Positions 5,797 to 13,664 of a DNA stretch of 20,946 nucleotides are shown here, piece after piece; the stretch's first letter is position 1, and every line of letters starts with the position of its first letter. The notes below the pieces were generated by a model. That model made no database searches, was not told where the DNA came from, and saw only the letters and a program-made list of their open reading frames with translations. The stretch comes from Pseudomonadota bacterium (GTDB lineage: Bacteria; Pseudomonadota; Gammaproteobacteria; Pseudomonadales; UBA5518): positions 1-20,946 of the forward strand of contig CAUJIL010000026.1 of assembly GCA_963204845.1 (NCBI GenBank). The letters are read 5' to 3'. Position numbers and translations under genes: made by a program.

Positions 5797-8700
5797 ATGA
5801 ACGAGCGGATCGACACGGATCTGGGCGGGGACGCAGGTGACGCGGCGGCAGCGCCCGATTTCCAGGCGTTGGTGCGCGAAAGCGGGCTGTTCGATCGCGA
5901 GTTCTACTGCGAAACGGCCGGCGTCGACCTGGACGTCGAGGGCGCGATCGTGCATTTCCTCGAGCGCGGTGAACCCGACGGCGTATCGCCGGGACCCGAT
6001 TTCGACGTCGGCTTCTACCACGCAACGTATCCGGACGTCGCCGCGGCCGGCATGAACTCCCTGGTGCACTACCTCGTGCACGGGCGCGGCGAGCACCGCT
6101 ACACCGGGACCGCCGCGCTCGAGCGCGACCTCGCGATCATCGCCGGCAGCGGCCTGTTCGAGTTGCCGCTCTACGCCCGGCAGGCCGGACGGGTGTTCTT
6201 CACGCAGGCCGAGGCGATCCGTCATTACCTGTTCCTCGGCGAGTCGATCGATCTGAGGCCGAACGTGGATTTCGACCGCGATTTCTACCGCGGACGCTAC
6301 GACGACGTGCACGGCAACGCGTTCACCCACTACCTGGCGCACGGACTGCGCGAATCGAGGGTCGCCTCGGCGCGCAAGCTGGAGCGACTGTGCGCATCGC
6401 AGGCGGCACGTGCGCTGTTCGACCATCAGCGTTATGCGCTGGATGCCGGACTCGAACCGGGCACCGAAGCCCCCGATGCGCTGGAGCATTATTTTCTCTA
6501 CGGCGTGGAGCGCGGACTGCAACCGTGTGCGCGCTTCGACCACGAGTACTACCTCGCCAGCAACCCGGATCTCGCCAGCGCCAACGTGTCGCACTCCTAT
6601 CATCCGTTCTGGCATTTCGCCGAGCACGGCGAGCGCGAGGGACGGCTGGCGTGGTACGACTTCGATGCCGCGATAGTGGCCGGAGGGCGCGTCTTCGATC
6701 GCAACCGGCCGACCTGCATCTGCGTGAATCACGCCGCGTCGCGCACCGGCGCGCCGCTGGTCGGGCTGGCCCTGGTGCGTACGCTCGCGGCGCGTTACAA
6801 CGTGATCACACTGACCGGCTCCCGGGGCGAACTGGACGAGTCCTTCGGGCGCTTTTCCTGTCTCTACGGCGAATATCCGCCGTCGGCCGCCGCGTGCCGG
6901 CTGATGCTGAAGCAGTTGCTGCTGGCGCGACCGGTCGATTTCGCGATCACGAATTCGGTCGAGACCAGCCCGTTCATCGATGCGCTGGCGCATCAGCGCA
7001 TCGCGACCGTGGCCCTGGTGCACGAGTTCGCGGAGTATTCGCATCCGAAGGGCAAGGTGGCGCAGATCGCGATGCAGGCAGACCGCTGCGTGTTTCCGGC
7101 CGAACTGGTGCTGGATTCGCTGCGCAAGGAATTCGAACGCGGGGCCGTCGCCGGCGAGCCGCTGCACTGCGTGGTGCGTCCCCAGGGACGGCTGGCGGCA
7201 CTGCCGCGCGCAGCCGACGAGACGAGCCTCACGCGCGAGGAATTGCTCGCGTACCTGCGCGTGCCAACCAGCACCGAGGTGCGCATCGTCGTCGGCGCCG
7301 GCTACGTGCAGCCGCGCAAGGGCGTTGACATCTTCGTGCAGACCGCGATCCAGTTCCGGCGCCGCTTCGGGGAGGATTTCCGTTTCCTGTGGGTGGGCGA
7401 AGGCTACGAACCGGATACCGACATGCACTGTTCGGTGTGGATCCGCGACGCGATCGCCCGTGCCGGGCTCGCCGACCACGTCTTCATGCTCGACGCGCAG
7501 CCCGACCTCGACGCGGTGTTCGATCTGGCGGACGTCTTCTATCTGCCGTCACGGCTCGATCCCTTTCCGAACGTCGTGATCGATGCGCTGGCCGCCGGCG
7601 TGCCCGTCGTGTGTTTCGAGGCGGCTACGGGGTGCGCGGAATTCCTGCGCCGCCATCGCGCGCCGGCCTGGATCGCTGCGTACCTCGACCCGGCCGACGC
7701 CGCCGAGGGCCTGCTGCGCTGTCTGGACCCGGCGCATCTCGCCGGCTGCCGGCCCGGTTCCGAGATCGTGCGCGAGGAGCTCGATTTCGGGCAGTACGCC
7801 GCGTTCATCGAGCGCCAGGCTCTGCAGGCTCGCGCGGAACGCGCGGCCCGCGAACAGCGTATTGCCGCGTTGGACGGCAGCCGTTTCCTCGATCCGCTGT
7901 TCCACTGCGGTCGACCCGCGTGCGGGCGCGAGCCCGAACTGCTGAGTGACTACCTGACGGCTGCCGCCAGCGGCGTGCTGCTCCATGCGCCGCGCCCGGG
8001 CTTCGATCCGTTCCTGGCCCCGTCGGCCGACGCATCGCGGCGCTTCACGCACGATTGCCGGGACTATCGCGAGAACGTCGGCATGCCGGAAGGCGACGGC
8101 CTGCGCGCCGCGGTGCACCTGCACCTGCATTATCCGGAACTGGCGCGCCACTTCGCGGAAGCCTTCGCGCCGTGGCAGGAGCGCTTCGATTTCTTCGTCT
8201 CGCTGACCGACGAGGACGCGGCGCAGGACGTGGCAGTCGATTTCGGCGATTTTCGCTCGGTGCGTTTCGGTGTCTTCCCCAACCGCGGGCGCAATTTCGG
8301 TCCGCTGCTGAGTGGCGAGTTCGTCGAGGCACTGCGCGGCTACGACCTGATCGGGCATTTCCACGGCAAGAAGAGCGAGCACGGCGACGCGGGCGGGGGC
8401 TTCGGCGGGTCGTGGCGCGAGTTCATCCTCGAGACGCTGGTCGGACGGCGCGGCGAGGTGCTGCCTTTCGTGCTCGACTGCTTTGCTGGCGATCCACACC
8501 TCGGGCTGCTGTTCCCCGAAGACCGTCACCTGGTCGGTTGGGGTGCCAACCGCGGGCACGCGAGCGAACTGCTGGCGCGCCTCGGCGTGCGCGTCGAGGT
8601 GCCGGCCTACCTGCGTTTTCCGCTCGGCGGCATGTTCTGGGCCCGTCGTGCGGTGCTCGAGCCGCTGTGGGCGCTCGGGCTCGGGCCCGACGATCTGCCG

Positions 8701-8820
8701 GCCGAGCCGCTGCCGTACGACGGCACGCTGCTGCACGCGCTGGAGCGCGTCGTGCCGCTGCTGGCGGCGCACGCGGGGCACGGCTGGGCCACCGTCCATC
8801 GCGCCGGAGTGTCGTGGTGA
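5797..8820 (+). CDS. Multi-domain glycosyltransferase: six N-terminal repeats, GT4 domain, RgpF-like C-terminus
   Basis: This 1007-residue protein has no signal peptide. Residues 31-285 hold six divergent copies of a ~35-residue repeat (FDxxFY, then a PDVA-like segment, then HYLxxG and a GR end). Residues about 305-680 form a GT-B glycosyltransferase of family 4: an N-terminal half with VNHAASRTGAPLVGLAL and a C-terminal half with GAGYVQPRKGVDIFV, FRFLWVGEG, YLPSRLDPFPNVVIDALAAG and VPVVCFEA. Residues about 770-1000 match the rhamnan-synthesis F family (RgpF): AAVHLHLHYPELARHF, FPNRGRNFGPLL, YDLIGHFHGKKS and FPLGGMFWARRAVLEPLW. It probably adds sugars to the growing capsule chain at the inner face of the membrane. 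The ATG at 5797 is preceded by GGATGGCAACAGG. Its stop overlaps the next gene by four bases (GTGA). Linkage specificity is unknown. Confidence 0.9.
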   Translation: MNERIDTDLGGDAGDAAAAPDFQALVRESGLFDREFYCETAGVDLDVEGAIVHFLERGEPDGVSPGPDFDVGFYHATYPDVAAAGMNSLVHYLVHGRGEHRYTGTAALERDLAIIAGSGLFELPLYARQAGRVFFTQAEAIRHYLFLGESIDLRPNVDFDRDFYRGRYDDVHGNAFTHYLAHGLRESRVASARKLERLCASQAARALFDHQRYALDAGLEPGTEAPDALEHYFLYGVERGLQPCARFDHEYYLASNPDLASANVSHSYHPFWHFAEHGEREGRLAWYDFDAAIVAGGRVFDRNRPTCICVNHAASRTGAPLVGLALVRTLAARYNVITLTGSRGELDESFGRFSCLYGEYPPSAAACRLMLKQLLLARPVDFAITNSVETSPFIDALAHQRIATVALVHEFAEYSHPKGKVAQIAMQADRCVFPAELVLDSLRKEFERGAVAGEPLHCVVRPQGRLAALPRAADETSLTREELLAYLRVPTSTEVRIVVGAGYVQPRKGVDIFVQTAIQFRRRFGEDFRFLWVGEGYEPDTDMHCSVWIRDAIARAGLADHVFMLDAQPDLDAVFDLADVFYLPSRLDPFPNVVIDALAAGVPVVCFEAATGCAEFLRRHRAPAWIAAYLDPADAAEGLLRCLDPAHLAGCRPGSEIVREELDFGQYAAFIERQALQARAERAAREQRIAALDGSRFLDPLFHCGRPACGREPELLSDYLTAAASGVLLHAPRPGFDPFLAPSADASRRFTHDCRDYRENVGMPEGDGLRAAVHLHLHYPELARHFAEAFAPWQERFDFFVSLTDEDAAQDVAVDFGDFRSVRFGVFPNRGRNFGPLLSGEFVEALRGYDLIGHFHGKKSEHGDAGGGFGGSWREFILETLVGRRGEVLPFVLDCFAGDPHLGLLFPEDRHLVGWGANRGHASELLARLGVRVEVPAYLRFPLGGMFWARRAVLEPLWALGLGPDDLPAEPLPYDGTLLHALERVVPLLAAHAGHGWATVHRAGVSW
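5887..6651 (+). repeat. Six coding repeats of the FDxxFY / NPDVA / HYLxxG type
   Basis: These encode residues 31-285 of the 1007-aa glycosyltransferase. Copies begin at residues about 31, 67, 120, 158, 207 and 246. The sixth (FDHEYYLASNPDLA, then HFAEHGEREGR) and second (FDVGFYHATYPDVAAAG, then HYLVHG) are clearest; the first, third and fifth have lost the NPDVA core. The same repeat occurs in the glycosyltransferase at 19182. Confidence 0.8.
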
Positions 8821-9791
8821 GTGCGGCGCGCACGCCGGATCGCCCCGCCGGCGTGGTGCTGCACATCGGGCTGCCGAAGACCGGCAGCACGGCGGTGCAG
8901 AACTGGGGGCGCGCCAACCGTCGCGCGCTGGCCGCCGACGGCGTGTTCGTGCTGCCGGCAGTGATGGAAGCGCACCGGCTGGCGGTGGAGTGCATCCACA
9001 ACGAGAAGCGGCTGCAATCGCCGGACGTGGCGAACATCCGCTCGCTGCCGTTCGCGGCGGCCAGCGAGGCGCTGCTCGCCGGACTCCGGGGCGCGGGGGT
9101 GCGCTCGGCATGCGTTTCGTCGGAGTACTTCTATCTGGCGGAACCTGCACGCGTCGCGGAACTGTTCGCCGGCCTCGGCGTGCCGGTGGCGCGCGTACTG
9201 TGCTTCGTGCGGCGCCAGGACGATTTGATGGCCTCGGGCTACAACCAGGATGTGAAGGGAATGGGCAGCAGCCGCCCGTTCGTCGCGCCCGGCTATCGTC
9301 GCGGCTACGACTGGTGTGCGCTGCGCGACGACTGGCAGGCCGCGTTCCCGGCGGCGGACATCGTGCTGCGCAATTTCGATTTCCACCGCGCGCGCGGCAC
9401 GCTGGTCGAGGTATACGCCCGCGCGATCGGCGCCGGTCCGGTGCATGCGGCGCCGAAGGCGGAGCATACGAACGAGAGCCTCGGAGCCGAACTGCTCGAG
9501 ATCGTGCGCGTGGCCAACGCCGAAGGCCTGCCCCAACTCGCACGCCTCGCGGTCGAGGCGCAGCAGGCCGGTCTCGGCGGCACGCCGTTCGCGTTCGCCG
9601 GACCCCTGCGGCGCACCATCCTCGAAGCTTACGCGGAGTCTAACGCGCGCCTCGCCGCGGACGATCCGGACGGCGAGTTCGCCGACTTCGCGAGCGCGGG
9701 GGGCGCGCGCGAGGGCATCGACCTGACGGGCATCTTCCCGGAGCGTTTCGCGCTGCGCTTCATGGCGTGGCTGGGCGAACGGCGCGGTTGA
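8817..9791 (+). CDS. Sulfotransferase-like protein (PKTGST P-loop type)
   Basis: This 324-residue protein opens with VVLHIGLPKTGSTAVQ (about residues 13-28), the 5'-phosphosulfate-binding loop of PAPS-dependent sulfotransferases of the HIGxxKTGTTxxQ bacterial type. The second cofactor region is visible at about 128-144 (LCFVRRQDDLMASGYNQ), with an arginine and a serine placed as in the 3'-phosphate-binding loop. VSSEYFYLAEPARVAELF between them is usual for the group. The proposed role is cytoplasmic transfer of sulfate from PAPS to a sugar of the capsule. The GTG at 8817 overlaps the previous TGA (GTGA); the GTG just before it is an equally possible start. Its acceptor is unknown, and some relatives have no proven activity. 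Confidence 0.8.
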   Translation: MSAARTPDRPAGVVLHIGLPKTGSTAVQNWGRANRRALAADGVFVLPAVMEAHRLAVECIHNEKRLQSPDVANIRSLPFAAASEALLAGLRGAGVRSACVSSEYFYLAEPARVAELFAGLGVPVARVLCFVRRQDDLMASGYNQDVKGMGSSRPFVAPGYRRGYDWCALRDDWQAAFPAADIVLRNFDFHRARGTLVEVYARAIGAGPVHAAPKAEHTNESLGAELLEIVRVANAEGLPQLARLAVEAQQAGLGGTPFAFAGPLRRTILEAYAESNARLAADDPDGEFADFASAGGAREGIDLTGIFPERFALRFMAWLGERRG

Positions 9792-9816
9792 CGCAACGAA
9801 GCAAAAAATACACATT
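9788..9816 (+). promoter_or_regulatory. Weak candidate internal promoter before the 958-aa glycosyltransferase
   Basis: TTGACG (9788-9793, 5/6 to TTGACA) overlaps the stop codon of the previous gene and is followed by an AT-rich patch (AAAAAATACACATT). CACATT at 17-base spacing matches TATAAT only 3/6. The unusual base composition and the 67-base gap are the main support. Confidence 0.25.
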
Positions 9817-9858
9817 GGCGGCCCTTCGTGGCCAGGTAAGCGAAGACGCAGGCAATCC

Positions 9859-12735
9859 ATGAACGAATCCGGACCGATGATCATGAACCTCGGCGCTGCA
9901 GCGCCAGTTGCCACAGCCGCGCCAGGCGCCGCGGCCGACGCGCTGCCCGTCGAAGCGGCCGGCGCCCCCGCCGCCGGCATGAAGGGAATCCTCGACGTGT
10001 GCGGGCCGCAGGCGATCTCCGGCTGGCTGCACGACCGTGGCGATCCGCAGGCGCGGCTCGAATTCGAGGTGCTCGCCGACGGCGTGCAGGTCGCGCACGG
10101 GGTCGCGGATCGCTTCCGCAAGGACCTGCTCGATGCCGGCATCGGCGACGGGCGCCACAGTTTCAGCGTTCCGGTCCCGGAGGCGCTGTTCGACGGCCGG
10201 TCGCGGCGTATCGAGGTGCGCGAACTGCACAGCGGCTACCAGCTGGTCGGCTCGCCGGTCAGCTTCGACGGCGTGCGGGCCGCGCGCGGCGAGATCGTGC
10301 TCGACGGCACGGCGTTGTCGGGCCACGTCGGCCTGGACGATACCTCGGCCGACGTGTCCAAGGTGGAGGTGTTCGAGAACGGCAAGTCGCTGGCTACCGG
10401 CACCGGCTGGTACGACGGCGCCGACGCCGGCCGCGTGCGCTTCCATGTGCCGCTGCCGGCCAGCGTCTTCGACGGGCGCCCGCACGGTTTCCTGGTGCGC
10501 GTGGCGGGCGAGCCGATCGCGCTCGGCACGGCGGCGCTGGTGATGCCGTATCACCTGACGCCCGAGGAGGCGCTGCTGCGCCACGCGCGCGAGGGCATGA
10601 AGCCGGCGCTCTCGATGGCGGCCGGCTTCCGCTACGAGGCACTGGCGCGTTCGCTGCAGGCGCTGCCGGCGCGCGTCGCCGACCCCGCCGAGTTCGCCGC
10701 GCGCATCGCGCAGCTCGAACGCGCGCACGCGCGCCTGGTGCGCGGTTTCGCCGACACCGATCGTGACTTCGATCCGCTGGTGTTCCCCGCCGAGGCGGCG
10801 CCACGCGTCTCGATCGTGATTCCCGTGCACAACAAGTTTCCGGTGACCTACCACTGCCTGCTCTCGCTGCTGGTGGCGCCCAACGAGGCCTCGTTCGAGG
10901 TCATCCTGGTCGACGACGGATCGAGTGACGACAGCACCCGCATTCCCGAACTGGTGCAGGGCGTGCAGTACCTGCGCAACGACGAGGCGGCCGGTTTCGT
11001 GCGGGCCTGCAATCGAGGTGCGGGAGCGGCGCGCGGCGACTACATCGTGATGCTGAACAACGACACCGAGGTCACGCCGGGCTGGATCGACGAACTGCTG
11101 TGGACCTTCGAGCACTTCGAGGGCGTCGGCATGGCGGGCGCAAAGCTGCTTTATCCGGACGGCACGCTGCAGGAAGCCGGCGGCATCGTCTGGAGCAGCG
11201 GCAACCCGTGGAACTACGGCCGGCGCGCGAATCCGCACGACCCGCGCTTCTGTTATGCGCGCCAGGCCGATTACCTTTCGGGCGCCTGCGTGATGCTGCC
11301 GACCGCGCTGTGGAACGAGATCGGCGGCTTCAGCGAGACCTACGTGCCGGCGTACTTCGAGGACACCGATCTCGCCTTCCAGGTGCGCGACCGCGGTTAC
11401 CGGACCGTGTACGTGCCGTCCGCGCAGATCATCCATTTCGAGGGCGTCAGCAGCGGCACCAGCGTCAGTTCCGGCATGAAGCGCTTCCAGGAGATCAACC
11501 GTCCGAAGTTCAAGAGCCGCTGGATCGGTGCCTGCCGCAACAACGGCAAGGAAGGCGTGGACGTCGAGTTGCACAAGGACCGCAACGTCGAGTTCCGCGC
11601 GCTGGTGATCGACGCCGAGACGCCGATGCCCGACCAGAACGCCGGCAGCTACGCCGCGATCCAGGAAATGCGCATGCTGCAGGCGCTGGGCTTCAAGTGC
11701 ACCTTCGCCGCGTACAACATGGCCTACATGGGGCGCTACACCGAAGACCTGCAGCGCATGGGCATCGAGACTGTGTACGCACCGTTCGCCGCCAGCGTGA
11801 ACGAGCTCATCGAGCGCCGCGGGCGCGAGTTCGACCTGGTCTACATCACGCGCTACTACGTGGCGCGCGAGTGCATCGAGCAGATCCGCCGCCACGCGCC
11901 CGGCGCGCGCATCGTGCTGATGAACGCGGACCTGCATTTCCTCCGTGAACTGAGGGCGGCACTGAACAGCCGCAATCCCGAGGACATCGCGCGATCGATC
12001 GAGACCCGCGACGCCGAGCTCGAGACGATGCGCAAGGTCGACCTGGTGCTCTCGTACACCGATGTCGAGAAGGCGGTGATCCTGTCGCACAACCTCGATT
12101 CGACACGCGTCGCGAAGTGTCCGTGGGTCTGCGACGCGGTCGGGACGGTGGAGCCGTTCGCCGCGAGGCGCGACGTCGCGTTCCTCGGCGGCTACAACCA
12201 CGTGCCGAACCTCGAGGCGGTCGAGTGGTTCCTGCGCGAGGTGATGCCGGCGCTGCGCGCGGCCGTTCCGGGCGTACGCCTGCGACTCTACGGCAGCAAG
12301 GCGCCGAAGGAGTTGCGCGAGCTGTGCGCGACGCACGAGGACGTGGTGCTCGAGGGCTGGGTCGCCGACGTCGCCGAGGTCTATTCCACCTGTCGGGTGT
12401 TCGTCGCGCCGCTGCAGAGCGGGGCCGGCATCAAGGGCAAGGTGATCGGCGCGCTGGCCCACGGGGTGCCCTGCGTGCTGTCGCCGCTGGCCGCCGAGGG
12501 CATCGCGCTCGGCGACGGCGCCGAGGCGTTGATCGCGCGCACGCCGGCGGACTGGGTCGAGGCGATCCGCCGCCTGCACGAGGACGCGGCGGCGTGGGAC
12601 GCGATGTCGCAGCGCGCGCACCGCTTCGCGGCGCAGCACTACGGGATGCAGCGAGGCGTCGCCGACATGCAGTCGGCGCTGCAGGAGGCGGAGATCTTCA
12701 CCACCACCGACAACCGGACGCTGGCATGCCGCTGA
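9859..12735 (+). CDS. Two-domain glycosyltransferase (GT2 plus GT4-like) with duplicated N-terminal beta modules
   Basis: This is a 958-residue protein. After an Ala/Pro-rich start, two related modules occupy about 43-133 and 144-230: ISGWLHD, then VLADG, VPVPEALFDGRSRRIEVR and the second-copy counterparts LSGHVGLDD, VFENG and VPLPASVFDGRPHGFLVR. A GT2 domain (about 316-560) shows VSIVIPVHNKFPVTY, ILVDDGSSDDST, the metal-binding region MLNNDTEV, and EDTDLAFQVRDRGYRT. The C-terminal GT4-like domain (about 577-945) shows VAFLGGYNHVPNLEAVEWF, VVLEGWVADVAEVYS, VAPLQSGAGIKGKVIGALAHG and VPCVLSP. It probably performs two successive sugar additions on the capsule chain. The ATG follows a CAGGC ribosome-binding-like stretch. 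It lies 67 bases after the sulfotransferase-like gene and 45 before the 62-aa gene. Confidence 0.9.
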   Translation: MNESGPMIMNLGAAAPVATAAPGAAADALPVEAAGAPAAGMKGILDVCGPQAISGWLHDRGDPQARLEFEVLADGVQVAHGVADRFRKDLLDAGIGDGRHSFSVPVPEALFDGRSRRIEVRELHSGYQLVGSPVSFDGVRAARGEIVLDGTALSGHVGLDDTSADVSKVEVFENGKSLATGTGWYDGADAGRVRFHVPLPASVFDGRPHGFLVRVAGEPIALGTAALVMPYHLTPEEALLRHAREGMKPALSMAAGFRYEALARSLQALPARVADPAEFAARIAQLERAHARLVRGFADTDRDFDPLVFPAEAAPRVSIVIPVHNKFPVTYHCLLSLLVAPNEASFEVILVDDGSSDDSTRIPELVQGVQYLRNDEAAGFVRACNRGAGAARGDYIVMLNNDTEVTPGWIDELLWTFEHFEGVGMAGAKLLYPDGTLQEAGGIVWSSGNPWNYGRRANPHDPRFCYARQADYLSGACVMLPTALWNEIGGFSETYVPAYFEDTDLAFQVRDRGYRTVYVPSAQIIHFEGVSSGTSVSSGMKRFQEINRPKFKSRWIGACRNNGKEGVDVELHKDRNVEFRALVIDAETPMPDQNAGSYAAIQEMRMLQALGFKCTFAAYNMAYMGRYTEDLQRMGIETVYAPFAASVNELIERRGREFDLVYITRYYVARECIEQIRRHAPGARIVLMNADLHFLRELRAALNSRNPEDIARSIETRDAELETMRKVDLVLSYTDVEKAVILSHNLDSTRVAKCPWVCDAVGTVEPFAARRDVAFLGGYNHVPNLEAVEWFLREVMPALRAAVPGVRLRLYGSKAPKELRELCATHEDVVLEGWVADVAEVYSTCRVFVAPLQSGAGIKGKVIGALAHGVPCVLSPLAAEGIALGDGAEALIARTPADWVEAIRRLHEDAAAWDAMSQRAHRFAAQHYGMQRGVADMQSALQEAEIFTTTDNRTLACR

Positions 12736-12767
12736 GCGGCACCCGGTAGCCGAAACTACACACAAGC

Positions 12768-12772
12768 GAGGT
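12768..12772 (+). promoter_or_regulatory. Clear ribosome binding site for the 62-aa gene
   Basis: GAGGT lies eight bases before the ATG at 12781. It is one of the better Shine-Dalgarno matches in this window and supports translation of this very short gene. Confidence 0.6.
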
Positions 12773-12780
12773 AATCGTTC

Positions 12781-12969
12781 ATGCAGGTTGATCAGCCCAC
12801 GTTCCTGGTCGACGGGGTCAGCGCGATCGCGATCCACAACGGTGTGGCGCGGGTGCAGTTCATGCGTCTCGGCGTCGATGGCAAGCCGGTCAACAGTCAT
12901 GAAATGCAGTTGCCGCTCGCGGCAGTGAAATCGCTGCTGGACGCGCTGCGCAAGATCCCCGCGGCATGA
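12781..12969 (+). CDS. Small protein of unknown function in the sulfotransferase/capsule block (62 aa)
   Basis: The protein has 62 residues and no signal peptide, membrane segment or cysteine. It reads as two or three beta strands (TFLVDGVSAIAIHNG, VARVQFMRLGVDG), then a short linker and a C-terminal helix (PLAAVKSLLDALRKI). The general shape, a strand pair followed by a helix, loosely recalls DUF3467-type small proteins, but I would not assign a family. Evidence that it is real: a good GAGGT ribosome binding site, and an ATGA overlap of its stop with the next sulfotransferase start, which implies translational coupling. It could be an accessory or regulatory partner of that sulfotransferase or of the flanking glycosyltransferase; this is inference from position only. 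Confidence 0.75.
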   Translation: MQVDQPTFLVDGVSAIAIHNGVARVQFMRLGVDGKPVNSHEMQLPLAAVKSLLDALRKIPAA

Positions 12970-13664
12970 CGATCATCAACAACACCTACCGCTTCATCTT
13001 CGTGCACGTGCCGAAGGCCGGCGGCACCTCGGTGACCTCGGCGCTCAGTGCGCTGACCAACTACTGCGACCAGGAGATCGGCGCGACCGTCTTCGGCGAG
13101 AAGATCCAGAGCGCCTATCGCGACCGCTTCGGCCTGGCCAAGCATTCCACGGCCGCGGAGATCCGCAACCTGGTCGGCGCCGTCACCTGGAGCCGCTACT
13201 TCACCTTCGGTTTCGTGCGCAACCCGTTCACGCGCGCGCTGTCGACGTTCCATTTCCTGCGCAAGTGGGAGGGGCCGAACAACGATTTCTTCGAACGCAT
13301 GCGCGCGTTCGCGAGTTTCGACGAGTACGTGCTGTCCGACATCTGGGACCAGGGGCACGGGCCGGACCAGATCTTCCGGCCACAGGCCTACTGGCTGCGC
13401 TCGTCGCAGGGCAACCGTCCACTGACGGCCTACGTCGGCCGGCTCGAGACGATCGGCGAGGACCTGCGCCGGATCCTCGAGGTCGTCGAGGCGCCGCGCC
13501 AGGCGATCGCCGACATCGTCGTGCCGCACACCAACCGCAGCGTCGCGGCCGACGACCCCGCCGACGTGACCGCCGATGCGCGCGTGATCGCGAAGATCAT
13601 CGAACGCTATCGAATCGACTTCGAGATGTTCGGCTACCCGCAGGCCGTTCCCGGTACCGAGTGA
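12966..13664 (+). CDS. Sulfotransferase family protein (Sulfotransfer_2-like)
   Basis: This 232-residue protein starts almost directly with the PAPS-binding loop: FIFVHVPKAGGTSVTSAL (residues 10-27), the HVPKAGGTS form seen in carbohydrate sulfotransferases of the Sulfotransfer_2 type. KHSTAAEIR (59-67) supplies the histidine usually found after the loop. FGFVRNPFTRALSTFHFL (81-98) is the 3'-phosphate-binding region with its arginine and serine. Members transfer sulfate from PAPS to hydroxyls of sugars in a polysaccharide, which fits the capsule context. The length is typical for bacterial members. Its ATG overlaps the stop of the 62-aa gene (ATGA), and its TGA overlaps the next sulfotransferase-like gene (GTGA). 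Of the three sulfotransferase-like proteins here this is the most confident. Confidence 0.87.
   Translation: MTIINNTYRFIFVHVPKAGGTSVTSALSALTNYCDQEIGATVFGEKIQSAYRDRFGLAKHSTAAEIRNLVGAVTWSRYFTFGFVRNPFTRALSTFHFLRKWEGPNNDFFERMRAFASFDEYVLSDIWDQGHGPDQIFRPQAYWLRSSQGNRPLTAYVGRLETIGEDLRRILEVVEAPRQAIADIVVPHTNRSVAADDPADVTADARVIAKIIERYRIDFEMFGYPQAVPGTE

Noticed and set aside
7549..9543. A minus-strand open frame of 664 codons
   Set aside because: Opposite to the RgpF part of the 1007-aa gene and the sulfotransferase-like gene; low-complexity Arg/Pro/Ala translation, no motif.
12736..12767. Possible intrinsic terminator after the 958-aa glycosyltransferase gene
   Set aside because: CGGC and GCCG can pair over a short loop but no T-run follows, and the downstream gene has a good ribosome binding site on the same strand.
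9760..12900. A minus-strand open frame of 1046 codons
   Set aside because: It is antisense to the clear GT2/GT4 gene and its translation is rich in R, H, A and V with no domain; long antisense frames are normal in GC-rich DNA.
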